A stretch of 64,000 nt of DNA from Limosilactobacillus reuteri subsp. reuteri (GTDB taxonomy: Bacteria > Bacillota > Bacilli > Lactobacillales > Lactobacillaceae), in assembly GCF_000016825.1 (NCBI RefSeq), contig NC_009513.1, forward strand, positions 707,001 to 771,000. Reading direction: 5' to 3'. Of the stretch, positions 54,901 through 64,000 are shown piece by piece. Made by a program: the position numbers and the translations under genes. Within the stretch, counting starts at the first letter, position 1. Every line of letters starts with the position of its first letter. The notes under the pieces were generated by a model that worked only from the letters and a program-made list of their open reading frames with translations, had not been told where the DNA came from and ran no database searches.

Positions 54901-56301
54901 TCCGGTGACTACCAGCCAATTGCCCATAACTATATGAAAGTTTTATTCGGTGAAAAAAATGTATTCCGTGCCGGGACGATTGGTACGGTTGCCGATAAAA
55001 CTGCATATGGATATGTGAAAGCTTACGAACGAGATACAGAAAAGGAATTTAGAAAGGCAGAGGAGGATCGCTTAGCAAAAGGAGCTACAGGTGTTAAGCG
55101 AACTACTGGTCAGCACCCAGCGGGAATTATTATTGTCCCTGATGATATGGATATTTATGACTTTACACCTGTACAGTATCCTGCTGATGACCAAACAGCT
55201 GCCTGGGAAACAACTCACTTTGATTTCCACTCGATTCACGATAATATTCTTAAAATGGATATTTTGGGGCATGATGATCCAACGATGATTCGTGCCTTAC
55301 AAGACCTATCAGGAATTGATCCTCAATCGATTCCAATGGATGATCCAGGGGTGATGGCCTTATTCTCTAGTCCTAAGGTATTGGGTGTAACTGAAGAACA
55401 AATTCAAAGTAAAACTGGTACACTAGGATTGCCGGAATTCGGGACGCGATTTGTCCGGGGAATGCTGGAGGATACTCATCCGAAAAACTACTCGCAATTA
55501 CTACAAATTTCTGGTCTTTCACATGGAACTGGGGTGTGGCTAGATAATGCCCAGGAACTAATCAAACAGGGAATTGCCACTATCGCTAATGTGATTGGTT
55601 GTCGTGATAACATCATGACCGACTTAATCCACTATGGAATGGACTCAGAAATTTCTTTCCAAATTATGGAACACGTACGGAAAGGTCGCGGAATTCCAGA
55701 CGAGTGGCAAGAAAAGATGCATGAAGCTAATGTTCCACAATGGTATATGGATTCATGTTTGAAGATCAAGTACATGTTCCCGCGGGCGCACGCGGCTGCT
55801 TATGTTTTGATGGCTCTGCGAATTGCTTACTTTAAGGTTTACTTCCCGTTAGTTTATTATTGTGCATTCTTCTCTGTGCGCGCAGATGACTTTGATGTAG
55901 TTGCGATGTCTCACGGTAAAGATGCGGTTAAGCAACGGATGAAAGAAATCAATGATAAGGGAAACGATGCTAGTGCAAAAGAGAAGAATCTCTTAACAAT
56001 CCTTGAACTAGCTAATGAGATGCTGGAACGGGGCTTCAAATTTAAGATGGTTGATATTGAAAAATCAGATGCCTCCGATTGGTTGATTGATGGTGATTCA
56101 TTAATTGCACCATTCCGAGCAGTTCCTGGATTAGGACTAAACGTTGCTAAGCAAATTGTTGCCGCACGTGAAGAACGGCCATTCCTTTCTAAAGAAGATT
56201 TGGCAGAGCGCGGGAAGGTTTCGCAGACGCTGATTGATTTCCTCACCGATAATCATGTATTAGATAAGCTGCCTGACGAAAATCAACTTAGCTTGTTTTA
56301 A
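51970..56301 (+). CDS. polC: DNA polymerase III PolC-type, catalytic subunit
   Basis: The replicative polymerase of low-GC Gram-positives. The 1443-aa protein has an N-terminal domain, an OB fold (about residues 230-320), a PHP domain ([18 protein letters not shown]) interrupted by a DEDDh proofreading exonuclease ([16 protein letters not shown], about residue 425), a zinc finger (CPNCQFTHF and CPKCGTLM), the palm with [11 protein letters not shown], and a C-terminal HhH region ([17 protein letters not shown]). GTG start with SD AGGAGG. It follows proS, as in many Bacilli. Confidence 0.97.
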
Positions 56302-56330
56302 GGAATAACAATGAAAACATGCTTCATTGC

Positions 56331-56359
56331 TTGCCAGTAGCGATGTTACATGCTACAAT
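56331..56359 (+). promoter_or_regulatory. Sigma-A promoter of the rimP-nusA-infB operon
   Basis: -35 TTGCCA (56331-56336), a 17-base spacer, -10 TACAAT (56354-56359). Confidence 0.75.
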
Positions 56360-56382
56360 AGATTATGGTAAATAACTCGTGG

Positions 56383-56410
56383 GAGTGAGCAGAGATGCTC
56401 GCTCTTTTTA
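56383..56410 (+). terminator. Leader hairpin (attenuator) of the rimP-nusA operon
   Basis: GAGTGAGC-AGAGAT-GCTCGCTC followed by TTTTT lies between the promoter and rimP, so it can end transcription early. NusA acts on such hairpins, which would allow feedback control. Confidence 0.75.
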
Positions 56411-56434
56411 TTGCAAATAATGGAGGTGACACGT

Positions 56435-56908
56435 TTGAGCAGTGTTGTAGAAACTGTAACAGATCTTGTAACGCCGATTTTACAGGACCATGATTTTTAC
56501 TTATATGACTTAGAGTTTGTAAAAGAAGGTAAAAGCTGGTACCTCCGCGTTTATATTAATAAAGACGGTGGGATTACGCTAGAAGATTGCGCACTTGTCA
56601 GTGATGAATTAAGTGAAGCATTAGATAATGTTGAACCTGATCCAATTCCACAGGCTTACTTTTTAGAAGTTTCCTCACCAGGTGCTGAACGCCCACTAAA
56701 GAAAGAGGAAGATTATCAACGAGCAATTGACCATTACATTCACATCTCTCTTTACCAACAGATTAATGGTCAAAAGGTTTATGAGGGTACCTTAACGCAA
56801 TTATCTGATAAAGAAATTACGTTGGATTATTTAGATAAGACTCGTCATCGGCAAATTACGATTGATCGTCAGAAAATTGCCCAGGCCCGATTAGCGATTA
56901 AATTCTAG
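56435..56908 (+). CDS. rimP: Ribosome maturation factor RimP
   Basis: RimP assists 30S assembly. The 157-aa protein shows [33 protein letters not shown] and [16 protein letters not shown], both family hallmarks, with a C-terminal SH3-like part. TTG 56435 follows SD GGAGGTGA; the frame extends upstream through the leader hairpin, where initiation is unlikely. Confidence 0.93.
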   Translation: MSSVVETVTDLVTPILQDHDFYLYDLEFVKEGKSWYLRVYINKDGGITLEDCALVSDELSEALDNVEPDPIPQAYFLEVSSPGAERPLKKEEDYQRAIDHYIHISLYQQINGQKVYEGTLTQLSDKEITLDYLDKTRHRQITIDRQKIAQARLAIKF

Positions 56909-56928
56909 TATTAAAGGAGTGTCGAAAG

Positions 56929-58116
56929 GTGAGTAAGCCAAAAATTAACACTGAGATGATTGGCGCCCTTGATTATCTTGAAAAAGAAAAGGGTATCAAG
57001 AAAGAGATTGTTATTGAAGCGTTAGAACAAGCACTTGAATCAGCATACAAGCAAAATTACGGTGATAAGAATGTTGAAGTAGAATTCAATTCATTGACTG
57101 GGAATATTAAAGTCTACGCTGTAAAAACAATTACTGATGATGAAGAAGCAGTCGAAGCAGATAGCAACGAATTTATGAGTTTAGCTGATGCACGGAAGCT
57201 TCCTCATGGCCAAGGGTATGATATTGGTGATGAAATTCGCGAAGAAGTTACTCCTCGTGACTTTGGTCGGATTGCTGCCCAAACTGCTAAACAAGTGGTA
57301 ATGCAACGTCTCCGTGAAGAAGAACGGAAAATTATTTACGACAGGTACAAGACTTATGAAAACGAGATTATCACTGGTGAAGTTTCACGAGAAGATAAGC
57401 GTTTCACATACGTTGATTTAGGAGATGGCGTAGAAGGTGCTATGGGCTTTAGAGATAAGATGCCTAATGAGCACTACCATGTCCATGATCGGATTCAAGT
57501 ATACGTAACGAAAGTAAATGACGATCGTCGGGGACCACAAATCTTTGTTAGCCGGACTGCTCCAGAACTTTTGAAGCGATTATTTGAACGAGAAGTGCCT
57601 GAAATCAAGGATGGGACTGTCTTAATCGAAAATATTGCTCGTGAAGCAGGTGATCGTGCTAAGGTTGCGGTATACTCAAATGATCCTAATGTTGATCCAG
57701 TTGGGACTTGCGTTGGTCCACGAGGTTCTCGTGTCCAAGCAATCGTTAATGAACTTGATGGCGAGAATATGGATATTGTGGAATACGTTAAGGATCCCGC
57801 TAAGTTTATCGCTAATGCGTTGAACCCAGCAGAAGTACTTGATGTAATCTTTAACGAAGAGAAGGCAGCAAGCGAAACTGAGGATAGCGAAGGAGAAGAA
57901 ACGACTGAAGGACAAACAGAACGTTCTTGCACTGTCGTTGTTCCAGATAGCCAATTATCCTTAGCCATTGGTAAGCGGGGACAAAATGCTCGTCTCGCTG
58001 CTCGTTTGACTAAGTACAAGATTGATATCAAGTCTGAATCTGAAATGGCTGAAAATGATCAAGAATCTGAAGAAGTAGCTGATTCAGAAGAAAATATTGA
58101 CAATAACGAAGAATAA
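56929..58116 (+). CDS. nusA: Transcription termination/antitermination factor NusA
   Basis: NusA binds RNA polymerase and modulates pausing and termination. The 395-aa protein has the N-terminal polymerase-binding domain, an S1 domain (GEVSREDKRFTYVDLGDGVEGAM; about residues 135-200), and two KH domains (VDPVGTCVGPRGSRVQAIVNELDGENMDIV; SQLSLAIGKRGQNARLAARLT). It ends in an acidic tail, without the extra C-terminal repeats of proteobacterial NusA. GTG start, SD AAAGGAGTG. Confidence 0.96.
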   Translation: MSKPKINTEMIGALDYLEKEKGIKKEIVIEALEQALESAYKQNYGDKNVEVEFNSLTGNIKVYAVKTITDDEEAVEADSNEFMSLADARKLPHGQGYDIGDEIREEVTPRDFGRIAAQTAKQVVMQRLREEERKIIYDRYKTYENEIITGEVSREDKRFTYVDLGDGVEGAMGFRDKMPNEHYHVHDRIQVYVTKVNDDRRGPQIFVSRTAPELLKRLFEREVPEIKDGTVLIENIAREAGDRAKVAVYSNDPNVDPVGTCVGPRGSRVQAIVNELDGENMDIVEYVKDPAKFIANALNPAEVLDVIFNEEKAASETEDSEGEETTEGQTERSCTVVVPDSQLSLAIGKRGQNARLAARLTKYKIDIKSESEMAENDQESEEVADSEENIDNNEE

Positions 58117-58144
58117 CTAAAAATTAAGCAGCGGGGTGAAAATA

Positions 58145-58447
58145 ATGAAAAAGAGAAAAATACCGATGCGTAAAGACATTGTTACCGGTGAAATGATGCC
58201 CAAACGGCAATTAATTCGGGTAGTTAAGAATAAGGAAAATGAAGTATCCTTAGACCCAACTGGTAAGAAGCCTGGTCGTGGAGCATATGTTGCAGTAGAT
58301 GTGGATATTGCAAAGCGGGCCAAGAAAGAAAAAACTTTTGAAAAGGCTTTTCATGTTCAACTTGATGAATCATTTTATGATGAATTAATCAAGTATGCAG
58401 ACCACCTACAGGCACGACAAGAGTTATTTGGTAATGATCAAAAATAA
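58145..58447 (+). CDS. ylxR: YlxR family RNA-binding protein (RnpM-type)
   Basis: A 100-aa basic protein with the family pattern RKIPMRKDIVTGEMMPKRQLIRVV and DPTGKKPGRGAYV. YlxR homologues were recently linked to RNase P regulation in B. subtilis (RnpM); the role here is inferred. ATG 58145 is preferred over GTG 58136, which lies in the SD GGGGTGA. It overlaps the next gene by 14 bases. Confidence 0.9.
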   Translation: MKKRKIPMRKDIVTGEMMPKRQLIRVVKNKENEVSLDPTGKKPGRGAYVAVDVDIAKRAKKEKTFEKAFHVQLDESFYDELIKYADHLQARQELFGNDQK

Positions 58448-58745
58448 AGAACAGGTCTTAAACCTCCTTGGAATCGCTCGGCGCGCCCGGCAACTTCAAA
58501 GTGGGGAAGAGATTGTCTTAAAAAATATTCAAACTAAAAAGGCAAAGTTTGTATTCCTAGCTTCAGATGCTGGAAAAGCTAGTGCAAAAAAGATTACTGA
58601 TAAATGTAAATTTTATGGCATTCCTTTTTCAACCGATTTCACTAGAGAACAGCTTAGCCAGGCAACAGGGCAAGCACGAACAGTTTTTTGTGTAATGCAA
58701 TCAGGTTTTGCAAGGAAGTTTGAGGAACTACTAACTATGAGATAA
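58434..58745 (+). CDS. ylxQ: L7Ae/L30e/S12e-type K-turn RNA-binding protein (YlxQ)
   Basis: A 103-aa protein of the L7Ae fold: [48 protein letters not shown], which is the K-turn binding face. The role in translation or RNA binding is not settled. ATG 58434 gives the normal family N-terminus, although no strong SD is visible, so coupling with ylxR is likely. The ylxR-ylxQ-infB order is standard in Bacilli. Confidence 0.88.
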   Translation: MIKNKEQVLNLLGIARRARQLQSGEEIVLKNIQTKKAKFVFLASDAGKASAKKITDKCKFYGIPFSTDFTREQLSQATGQARTVFCVMQSGFARKFEELLTMR

Positions 58746-58758
58746 GGAGTGTGAGCAT

Positions 58759-61017
58759 ATGGCCAAAGAGCGAATTTATGAATTAGCTAAGGAATTAAAA
58801 ATGCCTAGCAAAGACTTAGTTAATATGGCCAATCGGCAAGGAATGGGAGTTAAAAGTCACATGTCTTCTGTTACCCCAGATCAAGCGCAACAATTACGTC
58901 AACTTGCAAAGGGTGGACAAAAAACAACTAATAATCAACACCAACCAGTAAAGAAAAATGATGGTCACAATAAGCAAAATAACCATCAAGCACAAAATCA
59001 TAATCAACACCATGATCATGATAAAACGCAAAATGAGCGTCCACAAAAGAAAAACAATAGCCGGTCAAACAATGGAACAAAAGATAATAATCAACACCAA
59101 AACAACGGTGGTCGATTTGGCGGCAGCTTGAATAACGATCAAGGCCGTAATGGCAAACGCTTTAATAAGAAAAATAAGAAGAACAAGAAACACAATAAGA
59201 ATAAGCGGTTACGTGAGGTAGCTCATAAGCAACCAACACAACGAAAAGATAAGCCGCTTCCAGAAGTATTAGAATATACTGATGGGATGAATGCTCAAGA
59301 CTTAGGAAAGATCTTACACCGTTCACCAGCAGAAATCGTTAAAAAATTATTTATGCTTGGTGTAATGATCAACCAAAATCAGTCACTTGATAAGGATACA
59401 ATTGAATTATTAGCAACTGATTACGGTATTGAGGCTAAGGAAAAAGTTCAAGTTGATGTTTCAGACATTGATAAGATGTTTGAAGATGAACAAAATAATA
59501 CTGAACATCAAGTAACGCGGCCAGCTGTTGTTACCGTTATGGGACACGTTGACCATGGTAAGACAACCTTGCTTGATAAGTTGCGTCACTCTCATGTTAC
59601 TGAACATGAAGCGGGGGGAATTACTCAGGAAATTGGTGCTTACCAAGTTCACTATAATGATCAATTAATTACGTTCCTTGATACCCCAGGACACGCTGCC
59701 TTTACTGAAATGCGTGCACGAGGAGCTAATATTACTGATATCACGGTCCTTGTTGTTGCAGCTGATGATGGAGTTATGCCACAGACAGTTGAAGCGATTC
59801 ACCACGCGCAAGCTGCCCAAACACCAATCATTGTTGCAGTTAACAAGATTGATAAGCCAGGTGCAAATCCAGATCGTGTAACTGAAGAATTAGCAAAGTA
59901 CAATTTAATTCCTGAAGACTGGGGTGGAGATACGATTTTTGTTAAGATTTCTGCCAAATTTGGTAAGAATCTTGATGAATTGCTTGATATGATTCTACTC
60001 CAAGCTGAAATGTTGGAATTGAAGGCTAATCCAGATCAAAATGCAGCTGGGTCAGTTGTTGAAGCCCGTCTTGATCAAGGCCGGGGATCAGTTGCTACTG
60101 TTTTAGTGCAACAAGGAACTCTTCATGTGGGGGACCCAATTGTTGTTGGTAACACATTTGGTCGTGTGCGGACAATGACAAATGAAAATGGTCGTCGGAT
60201 TAAAGAAGCCACCCCATCTACTCCTGTTGAGATTACTGGGCTAAATGAAGTACCAGAAGCTGGGGACCGTTTTGTTGTCTTTGATGATGAAAAGACTGCC
60301 CGTGCAGCAGGTGAAGAACGGGCTAAACGTGCCATGGATAAGGAACGTCAAAAGACTTCTCACGTTACATTAGACAACCTTTTTGCTACTATGAAGAAAG
60401 GGCAAATGAAGACCTTACCAATTATCATTAAAGCCGATGTTCAAGGATCAGTTGAAGCTTTAAGTCAAAGTCTTCAAAAGATTAAAGTTGACGGTGTTCG
60501 TGTTGATATTATTCACCAAGCCGTTGGTGCCATTAATCAAAGTGATGTTACCTTAGCTGAAGCATCTAATGCGGTTATCATTGGCTTTAATGTCCGTCCA
60601 ACTGCCGTAGCTAAGACATTGGCTGATTCTAATAGTATTGATATTCGTCTTCACCGTGTCATTTACGATGCAATTGAAGAAGTTGAAGATGCGATGAAGG
60701 GGATGCTTGAACCGGTATACAAGGAAGAAACAATTGGTCAAGTAGAAGTTCGTCAAATCTATAAGGCATCAAAGGTTGGTACAATTGCCGGGGGAATGGT
60801 TACATCCGGTAAGATCACTCGTGATGCAAAGGTTCGCTTAGTTCGTGATGGCGTTGTTATTTACGAAGGTGAACTAGGTAGTCTTAAGCGCTTCAAAGAT
60901 GATGTCAAAGAAGTTAAGCAGGGTTACGAATGTGGTTTGACAATCGAAAACTACAATGACATTAAGGAAATGGATGTTATTGAAGCCTACAAGATGAAAG
61001 AAGTTCCAGTTAAGTAA
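58759..61017 (+). CDS. infB: Translation initiation factor IF-2
   Basis: IF-2 brings fMet-tRNA to the 30S subunit. The 752-aa protein begins with an IF2 N-terminal domain ([31 protein letters not shown]), then a long low-complexity linker rich in Asn, Gln, His and Lys (about residues 55-155), a second IF2_N domain, the G domain with [17 protein letters not shown] and NKID (residues 255-420), and C-terminal domains II-IV. SD AAGGAG is 11 bases from the ATG. Confidence 0.97.
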   Translation: MAKERIYELAKELKMPSKDLVNMANRQGMGVKSHMSSVTPDQAQQLRQLAKGGQKTTNNQHQPVKKNDGHNKQNNHQAQNHNQHHDHDKTQNERPQKKNNSRSNNGTKDNNQHQNNGGRFGGSLNNDQGRNGKRFNKKNKKNKKHNKNKRLREVAHKQPTQRKDKPLPEVLEYTDGMNAQDLGKILHRSPAEIVKKLFMLGVMINQNQSLDKDTIELLATDYGIEAKEKVQVDVSDIDKMFEDEQNNTEHQVTRPAVVTVMGHVDHGKTTLLDKLRHSHVTEHEAGGITQEIGAYQVHYNDQLITFLDTPGHAAFTEMRARGANITDITVLVVAADDGVMPQTVEAIHHAQAAQTPIIVAVNKIDKPGANPDRVTEELAKYNLIPEDWGGDTIFVKISAKFGKNLDELLDMILLQAEMLELKANPDQNAAGSVVEARLDQGRGSVATVLVQQGTLHVGDPIVVGNTFGRVRTMTNENGRRIKEATPSTPVEITGLNEVPEAGDRFVVFDDEKTARAAGEERAKRAMDKERQKTSHVTLDNLFATMKKGQMKTLPIIIKADVQGSVEALSQSLQKIKVDGVRVDIIHQAVGAINQSDVTLAEASNAVIIGFNVRPTAVAKTLADSNSIDIRLHRVIYDAIEEVEDAMKGMLEPVYKEETIGQVEVRQIYKASKVGTIAGGMVTSGKITRDAKVRLVRDGVVIYEGELGSLKRFKDDVKEVKQGYECGLTIENYNDIKEMDVIEAYKMKEVPVK

Positions 61018-61036
61018 AAGCTGAGGAGAGATAAAG

Positions 61037-61396
61037 ATGCCAAGTAAACAATATCGAGTAGATCGTTTAGCTCAAGAAATTCAAAAAGATGTTGATGAAA
61101 TCTTGTTAAAACGTGTTCGTGATCCACGTGTACAAAACGTTACAATTACAGGTGTGGATGTTACTGGTGATCTCCAGCAAGCAACTATCTATTACAGTAT
61201 CTTGTCAGATCTTGCTTCTGATGCCGAAAAGGCACAGGCTGGATTAGATAAGGCGACTGGGTTAATTCGCAGTGAATTAGGTGCACGTCTTAATATTTTT
61301 AAGACTCCAGAAATTAAATTTGTAAGAGACCCATCAGTTGCTTACGGTAGTCGAATTGATCAACTCATTAACGACTTACACAAAAAAGAAAAATAA
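61037..61396 (+). CDS. rbfA: 30S ribosome-binding factor A
   Basis: RbfA is a KH-fold factor for 16S rRNA 5'-end maturation and cold adaptation. The 119-aa protein has RVDRLAQEIQKDVDEILLKRVRDPRV, ITGVDVTGDLQQATIYYS and the C-terminal PEIKFVRDPSVAYGSRID. SD TGAGGAG is present. It is followed by a structured repeat-like region, not by truB directly. Confidence 0.96.
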   Translation: MPSKQYRVDRLAQEIQKDVDEILLKRVRDPRVQNVTITGVDVTGDLQQATIYYSILSDLASDAEKAQAGLDKATGLIRSELGARLNIFKTPEIKFVRDPSVAYGSRIDQLINDLHKKEK

Positions 61397-61404
61397 TTAG
61401 CAAA

Positions 61405-61530
61405 AAGGGGAGCGAGACAGAAGTCACTTGTGAGTTCGTTTTCGACGCAAAGCTAGCCTCTGTGAGCTCCCGCAAGCAACAATAGGCCTCCAACGTTCGG
61501 TTTTACCGAGCGATGGAGGCCATTGTTGTA
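61405..61530. repeat. Repeat-like structured intergenic element between rbfA and truB
   Basis: Two nested palindromes: GGGAGC(GAGACAGA)...(TCTGTGA)GCTCCC at 61408-61471, then AACAATAGGCCTCCA/TGGAGGCCATTGTT at 61478-61527 enclosing CGTTCGG/CCGAGCG. No T-tract follows. The GGGAGCGAGACAGAAG style is common between genes of lactobacilli (from memory). Confidence 0.65.
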
Positions 61531-61593
61531 CTGCGTTATTTGTCTTTTGTGAAAGTAACTTGACTTATATCACAGCCCCTTGGAGGAATAACG

Positions 61594-62499
61594 ATGGATG
61601 GAATAATACCCTTATATAAAGAACGTGGGATGACTAGTTTTGCCTGTGTTAGTCGACTGCGACAAATTTTAAAAACTAAAAAGATTGGTCATTCAGGAAC
61701 GCTTGACCCAGGTGTAGCAGGCGTTTTACCAATTTGTGTTGGAAATGCTACCAAAGTTGTTGACTATTTGATGCAATCAGGAAAGCAATATCAAGGTGAG
61801 CTTTTAATTGGGTTTGCGACTACTACTCAAGACCTTGATGGAGACAAAATTGAAGAAAAAGTAGTTGCAGATGAAATTCCCACTAGTGAAATACTATCAG
61901 CCATGAATTCATTAACGGGGACAATAATACAAATCCCACCGATGTATTCGGCGGTAAAAGTAAATGGAAAAAAGCTTTATGAATATGCAAGAGCTGGTGA
62001 AACTGTTGAACGGCCCAAACGGCAAGTGACTATTAGCAAATTTGAATTACTAAGCTCAAAGTATGATAAGAAAAACAAACAACAACGAATCCGCTTTAAT
62101 GTTGAATGTAGTAAGGGTACTTATATTCGGACACTTGTTGTTGACCTTGCACGTAAACTAGGATATCCAGGAGTAATGAGTTTGTTAACGCGGTTGAAGA
62201 GTGGAGGCTTTACTCTTGATCAGACTCTAAGTTTAGATGACGTTCGCGATGCTGTTGCGACCCAAACTCTCCAGCAATACTTGTATCCTTTAGATTATGC
62301 TTTGAAGGACTATCCGCAATTAACGATTCAAGTGGCTCAATGGAAAAAGGTTCAAAATGGGGGATGGCTTTCTCCAAGTGAACTTAATACTAGCGAGAAG
62401 GAAATTGTGTTATCATTTGATGGACAAGTAAAAGCACTGTATCATTTTGATCCGAAAAATAAAATGTATAAGCCAACTAAAATGTTTGCAGTTAATTGA
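61594..62499 (+). CDS. truB: tRNA pseudouridine55 synthase TruB
   Basis: Forms pseudouridine 55 in the tRNA T loop. The 301-aa protein has GIIPLYKERGMTSF, the catalytic HSGTLDPGVAGVLPICVGNATKV (Asp, about residue 40), IPPMYSAVKVNGKKLYEYAR and CSKGTYIRTLVVDLARKL. SD TTGGAGG precedes the ATG. ribF follows after 12 bases. Confidence 0.96.
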   Translation: MDGIIPLYKERGMTSFACVSRLRQILKTKKIGHSGTLDPGVAGVLPICVGNATKVVDYLMQSGKQYQGELLIGFATTTQDLDGDKIEEKVVADEIPTSEILSAMNSLTGTIIQIPPMYSAVKVNGKKLYEYARAGETVERPKRQVTISKFELLSSKYDKKNKQQRIRFNVECSKGTYIRTLVVDLARKLGYPGVMSLLTRLKSGGFTLDQTLSLDDVRDAVATQTLQQYLYPLDYALKDYPQLTIQVAQWKKVQNGGWLSPSELNTSEKEIVLSFDGQVKALYHFDPKNKMYKPTKMFAVN

Positions 62500-62511
62500 G
62501 GAGTGTAGGAG

Positions 62512-63459
62512 TTGCAAGTTATAAAAATTCACCATCCTTTGGCAAAAAGACTAATTCCTGCGGGGCCAATTGTACTTGCAATGGGTTTCTTTGATGGTGT
62601 TCATCGGGGGCATCAAGCAGTAATCAAATGTGCCCGTGAAATTGCCCGTGAAAAAGGATTGCCATTAGTAGTTTTGACGTATGATCATGCTCCTGGAATT
62701 GTTTATCGTCAATATAAGGGCGGCTTTAAATATCTATCAACGGTCGATAGGAAGCTTGAATTATTAAATGATCTTGATGTCGATCGGGTTTATCTAATAA
62801 GTTTTACATCATCGTTTGCAAGCCTTTCCCCTCAGCAATTTGTTGATGAGTATTTGGTAGGTTTTCATGCTCAAACGGTCGTAGCAGGTTTTGATCATAC
62901 TTATGGAAAAGAAGATATTGCATCAATGAAGTTGCTTCCTAAGTATGCAGCGGGACGGTTTGAAGTTGTAACTGTGCCCAAATTTACTGAGGATGGAAGT
63001 CAAGAAAAGGTCGGTTCGCGAGAAATTCGGAAATTAATCGATGCTGGTAATGTGGAAGCAGCTAACCAAGCGTTAGGGTATCCTTATCAAACAACTGGCT
63101 TAGTAGTTCATGGCTTAGCTCGTGGACGAACACTTGGTTTTCCTACGATCAATGTTGAGCATCCAGAAGAGGAGCGAATTCCTGGAATTGGGGTCTATGC
63201 CGTCAAAGTTAAGCTCAGTAAGAAGTGGTATGACGGTATGGCAAGTGTTGGCCACAACATAACATTTGGCGATGCTAATCAATTAACGGTTGAAATTAAC
63301 TTATTTGATTTTCAACAAATGGTGTATGGCGAGGAAGTAGTTGTTCGTTGGTATCAGTACCTTCGTGGCGAAGAAAAGTTCACGGGAGCGGATGCATTAG
63401 TTGCACAGATGAAGCAAGATGAACAAGACGCCCGTCATATTTTAGAAAAATATAAATAA
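62512..63459 (+). CDS. ribF: Bifunctional riboflavin kinase / FAD synthetase
   Basis: Makes FMN and FAD from riboflavin. The 315-aa protein has the adenylyltransferase domain (LAMGFFDGVHRGHQAV; about residues 21-180, with GSREIRKLIDAGNVEAAN) and a C-terminal kinase domain (GRTLGFPTINV, GIGVYAVKV). TTG 62512 with SD GAGGAGTG is the start. truB-ribF is the usual pair. Confidence 0.95.
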   Translation: MQVIKIHHPLAKRLIPAGPIVLAMGFFDGVHRGHQAVIKCAREIAREKGLPLVVLTYDHAPGIVYRQYKGGFKYLSTVDRKLELLNDLDVDRVYLISFTSSFASLSPQQFVDEYLVGFHAQTVVAGFDHTYGKEDIASMKLLPKYAAGRFEVVTVPKFTEDGSQEKVGSREIRKLIDAGNVEAANQALGYPYQTTGLVVHGLARGRTLGFPTINVEHPEEERIPGIGVYAVKVKLSKKWYDGMASVGHNITFGDANQLTVEINLFDFQQMVYGEEVVVRWYQYLRGEEKFTGADALVAQMKQDEQDARHILEKYK

Positions 63460-63522
63460 AAGAGGTTTAGATTGATCTTTCGTGGCAATTGCACCACCAA
63501 GATTCATCAAACCTCTTTTTTA
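63458..63522. terminator. Bidirectional terminator between ribF and a minus-strand gene
   Basis: AAAAGAGGTTT and AAACCTCTTTT with further pairing GATTGATCTT/AAGATTCATC around a GGTGG-type loop; A- and T-runs at both ends. Confidence 0.87.
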
Positions 63523-63891
63523 ATGCCGACTTCCCCGATGACTGGTAGTCTGATTAATTTTATGGATGTTTCGTTCAAATTTGAATCCGCCATCAGTCAC
63601 TAATTTGAAATGCCGCATTTTCCCGTTAAAAGGCTGGCCGTTTAAGCGCACTGTTGTCCAGTTACGCATAATTTCGGTCATTGAAGCAAGTGCCTTAAGT
63701 TGATTAGGATTGTTCTCCTTAATTGCTTCGTCTTTAATATCTGACTGCAAGCGATAGATTAGGTTGTTGTGATATTCTAATAGTTCATTCGTGAGGGGCG
63801 CATTACGGTATTTATTAAATAACTTCTGAATTAATAACATTGCTTCTTGAGTATTCTGGGGTTGAATATAGCGATGTTCTTTATGTTTCAT
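63520..63891 (-). CDS. Conserved hypothetical protein of lactobacilli
   Basis: I do not know the function. The 123-aa basic product (IQPQNTQEAMLLIQKLFNKYRNAPLTNELLEYHNNLIYRL, then LASMTEIMRNWTTVRLNGQPFNGKMRHFKLV) has no membrane segment. SD AAAGGAG is nine bases before the ATG on the minus strand. It is divergent from the heat-shock operon promoter and convergent with ribF. Confidence 0.7.
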   Translation of the reverse strand: MKHKEHRYIQPQNTQEAMLLIQKLFNKYRNAPLTNELLEYHNNLIYRLQSDIKDEAIKENNPNQLKALASMTEIMRNWTTVRLNGQPFNGKMRHFKLVTDGGFKFERNIHKINQTTSHRGSRH

Positions 63892-63926
63892 GGATAAAGC
63901 TCCTTTAAAAAATTGTTTGACGTTTC

Positions 63927-63955
63927 TTGACTTTTAGGGTAGTAATTGGTATATT
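63927..63955 (+). promoter_or_regulatory. Sigma-A promoter of the hrcA-grpE-dnaK operon
   Basis: -35 TTGACT (63927-63932), exactly 17 bases, -10 TATATT (63950-63955), followed 11 bases later by a CIRCE element. Confidence 0.85.
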
Positions 63956-63966
63956 ATACAGTGTGT

Positions 63967-63993
63967 TTAGCACTTGACCCTAATGAGTGCTAA
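63967..63993. promoter_or_regulatory. CIRCE operator (HrcA binding site)
   Basis: TTAGCACTT-N9-GAGTGCTAA matches the CIRCE consensus TTAGCACTC-N9-GAGTGCTAA with one change. It predicts that hrcA, the class I heat-shock repressor gene, starts just beyond the window. Confidence 0.95.
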
Positions 63994-64000
63994 AAGGGGA

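Noticed and set aside
55911..56246. Minus-strand frame of 111 codons inside polC
   Set aside because: Shadow of the polC C-terminus; no SD and no known motif.
57495..58031. Minus-strand frame of 178 codons inside nusA
   Set aside because: Opposite-strand shadow of a well-defined gene, with low-complexity Ser-rich translation and no RBS.

Overview
The window is a low-GC Firmicutes chromosome. Gene order (ylbG-rsmD-coaD-ylbL-comEA/EB/EC-holA, tuf-tig-clpX-engB, rpsB-tsf-pyrH-frr-uppS-cdsA-rseP-proS-polC, rimP-nusA-ylxRQ-infB-rbfA-truB-ribF-hrcA), a D-lactate dehydrogenase, a mevalonate-pathway HMG-CoA synthase and the codon usage all point to a heterofermentative lactobacillus. My best guess is Limosilactobacillus, close to L. 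reuteri; that is an inference from recognising the proteins, not from a database search.

Layout. 1-8549: end of typA, ftsW, then the ylbG-to-holA run with the late competence (comE) genes. 8644-9429: rpsT (minus strand) and rpsO. 9610-22953: RNase J2, a conserved hypothetical, tuf, tig, clpX, engB, a MazG-like protein, an unlisted 45-aa minus-strand protein, uvrC, obgE, rnz and an SDR oxidoreductase. 23093-23560: recJ, cut after about 134 codons and fused to a foreign hydrophobic tail.

23494 to about 34820 is the accessory region. It is a compact phage-satellite-like island with a primase-associated domain, an SF3 helicase, an iteron array that looks like a replication origin, and a head/DNA-packaging module (head closure, HNH, TerS, TerL, portal, protease-capsid fusion, RinA/DUF722-like regulator, head-tail connector). 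It has no tail, lysis, integrase or repressor genes. This matches the layout of capsid-forming phage-inducible chromosomal islands (cf-PICIs). Its right end abuts the 3' end of a tRNA-Ser(CGA) gene. The left end (expected attL, integrase, regulators) is missing together with the 3' part of recJ, so one deletion or rearrangement probably removed both and stranded the island.

34822-44364 returns to core genes: tRNA-Ser, rnhA, mvaS, lexA with an SOS box and the divergent ynzC/yneF-type genes, an acyltransferase, a tRNA methyltransferase, a GIY-YIG protein, a D-lactate dehydrogenase, and rpsB-tsf-pyrH-frr. Between frr and uppS sit two retro/transposable elements in tandem: a group II intron whose maturase gene has a premature TGA, inserted two bases after the frr terminator, and an IS200/IS605-type insertion sequence whose leader can base-pair with its own ribosome binding site. 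47266-63459 is the lipid/envelope, translation and replication block (uppS to ribF). The window ends with a minus-strand conserved hypothetical and the sigma-A promoter plus CIRCE operator of the hrcA-grpE-dnaK operon, whose first gene lies beyond the edge.

The core genes serve translation (rpsT, rpsO, tuf, rpsB, tsf, frr, rimP, nusA, infB, rbfA, truB), proteostasis (tig, clpX), RNA decay (RNase J2, RNase Z), DNA repair and replication (uvrC, lexA, holA, polC, recJ remnant) and envelope synthesis (ftsW, uppS, cdsA). Intrinsic terminators, several start-deciding Shine-Dalgarno sites and a few promoters were read directly from the sequence.
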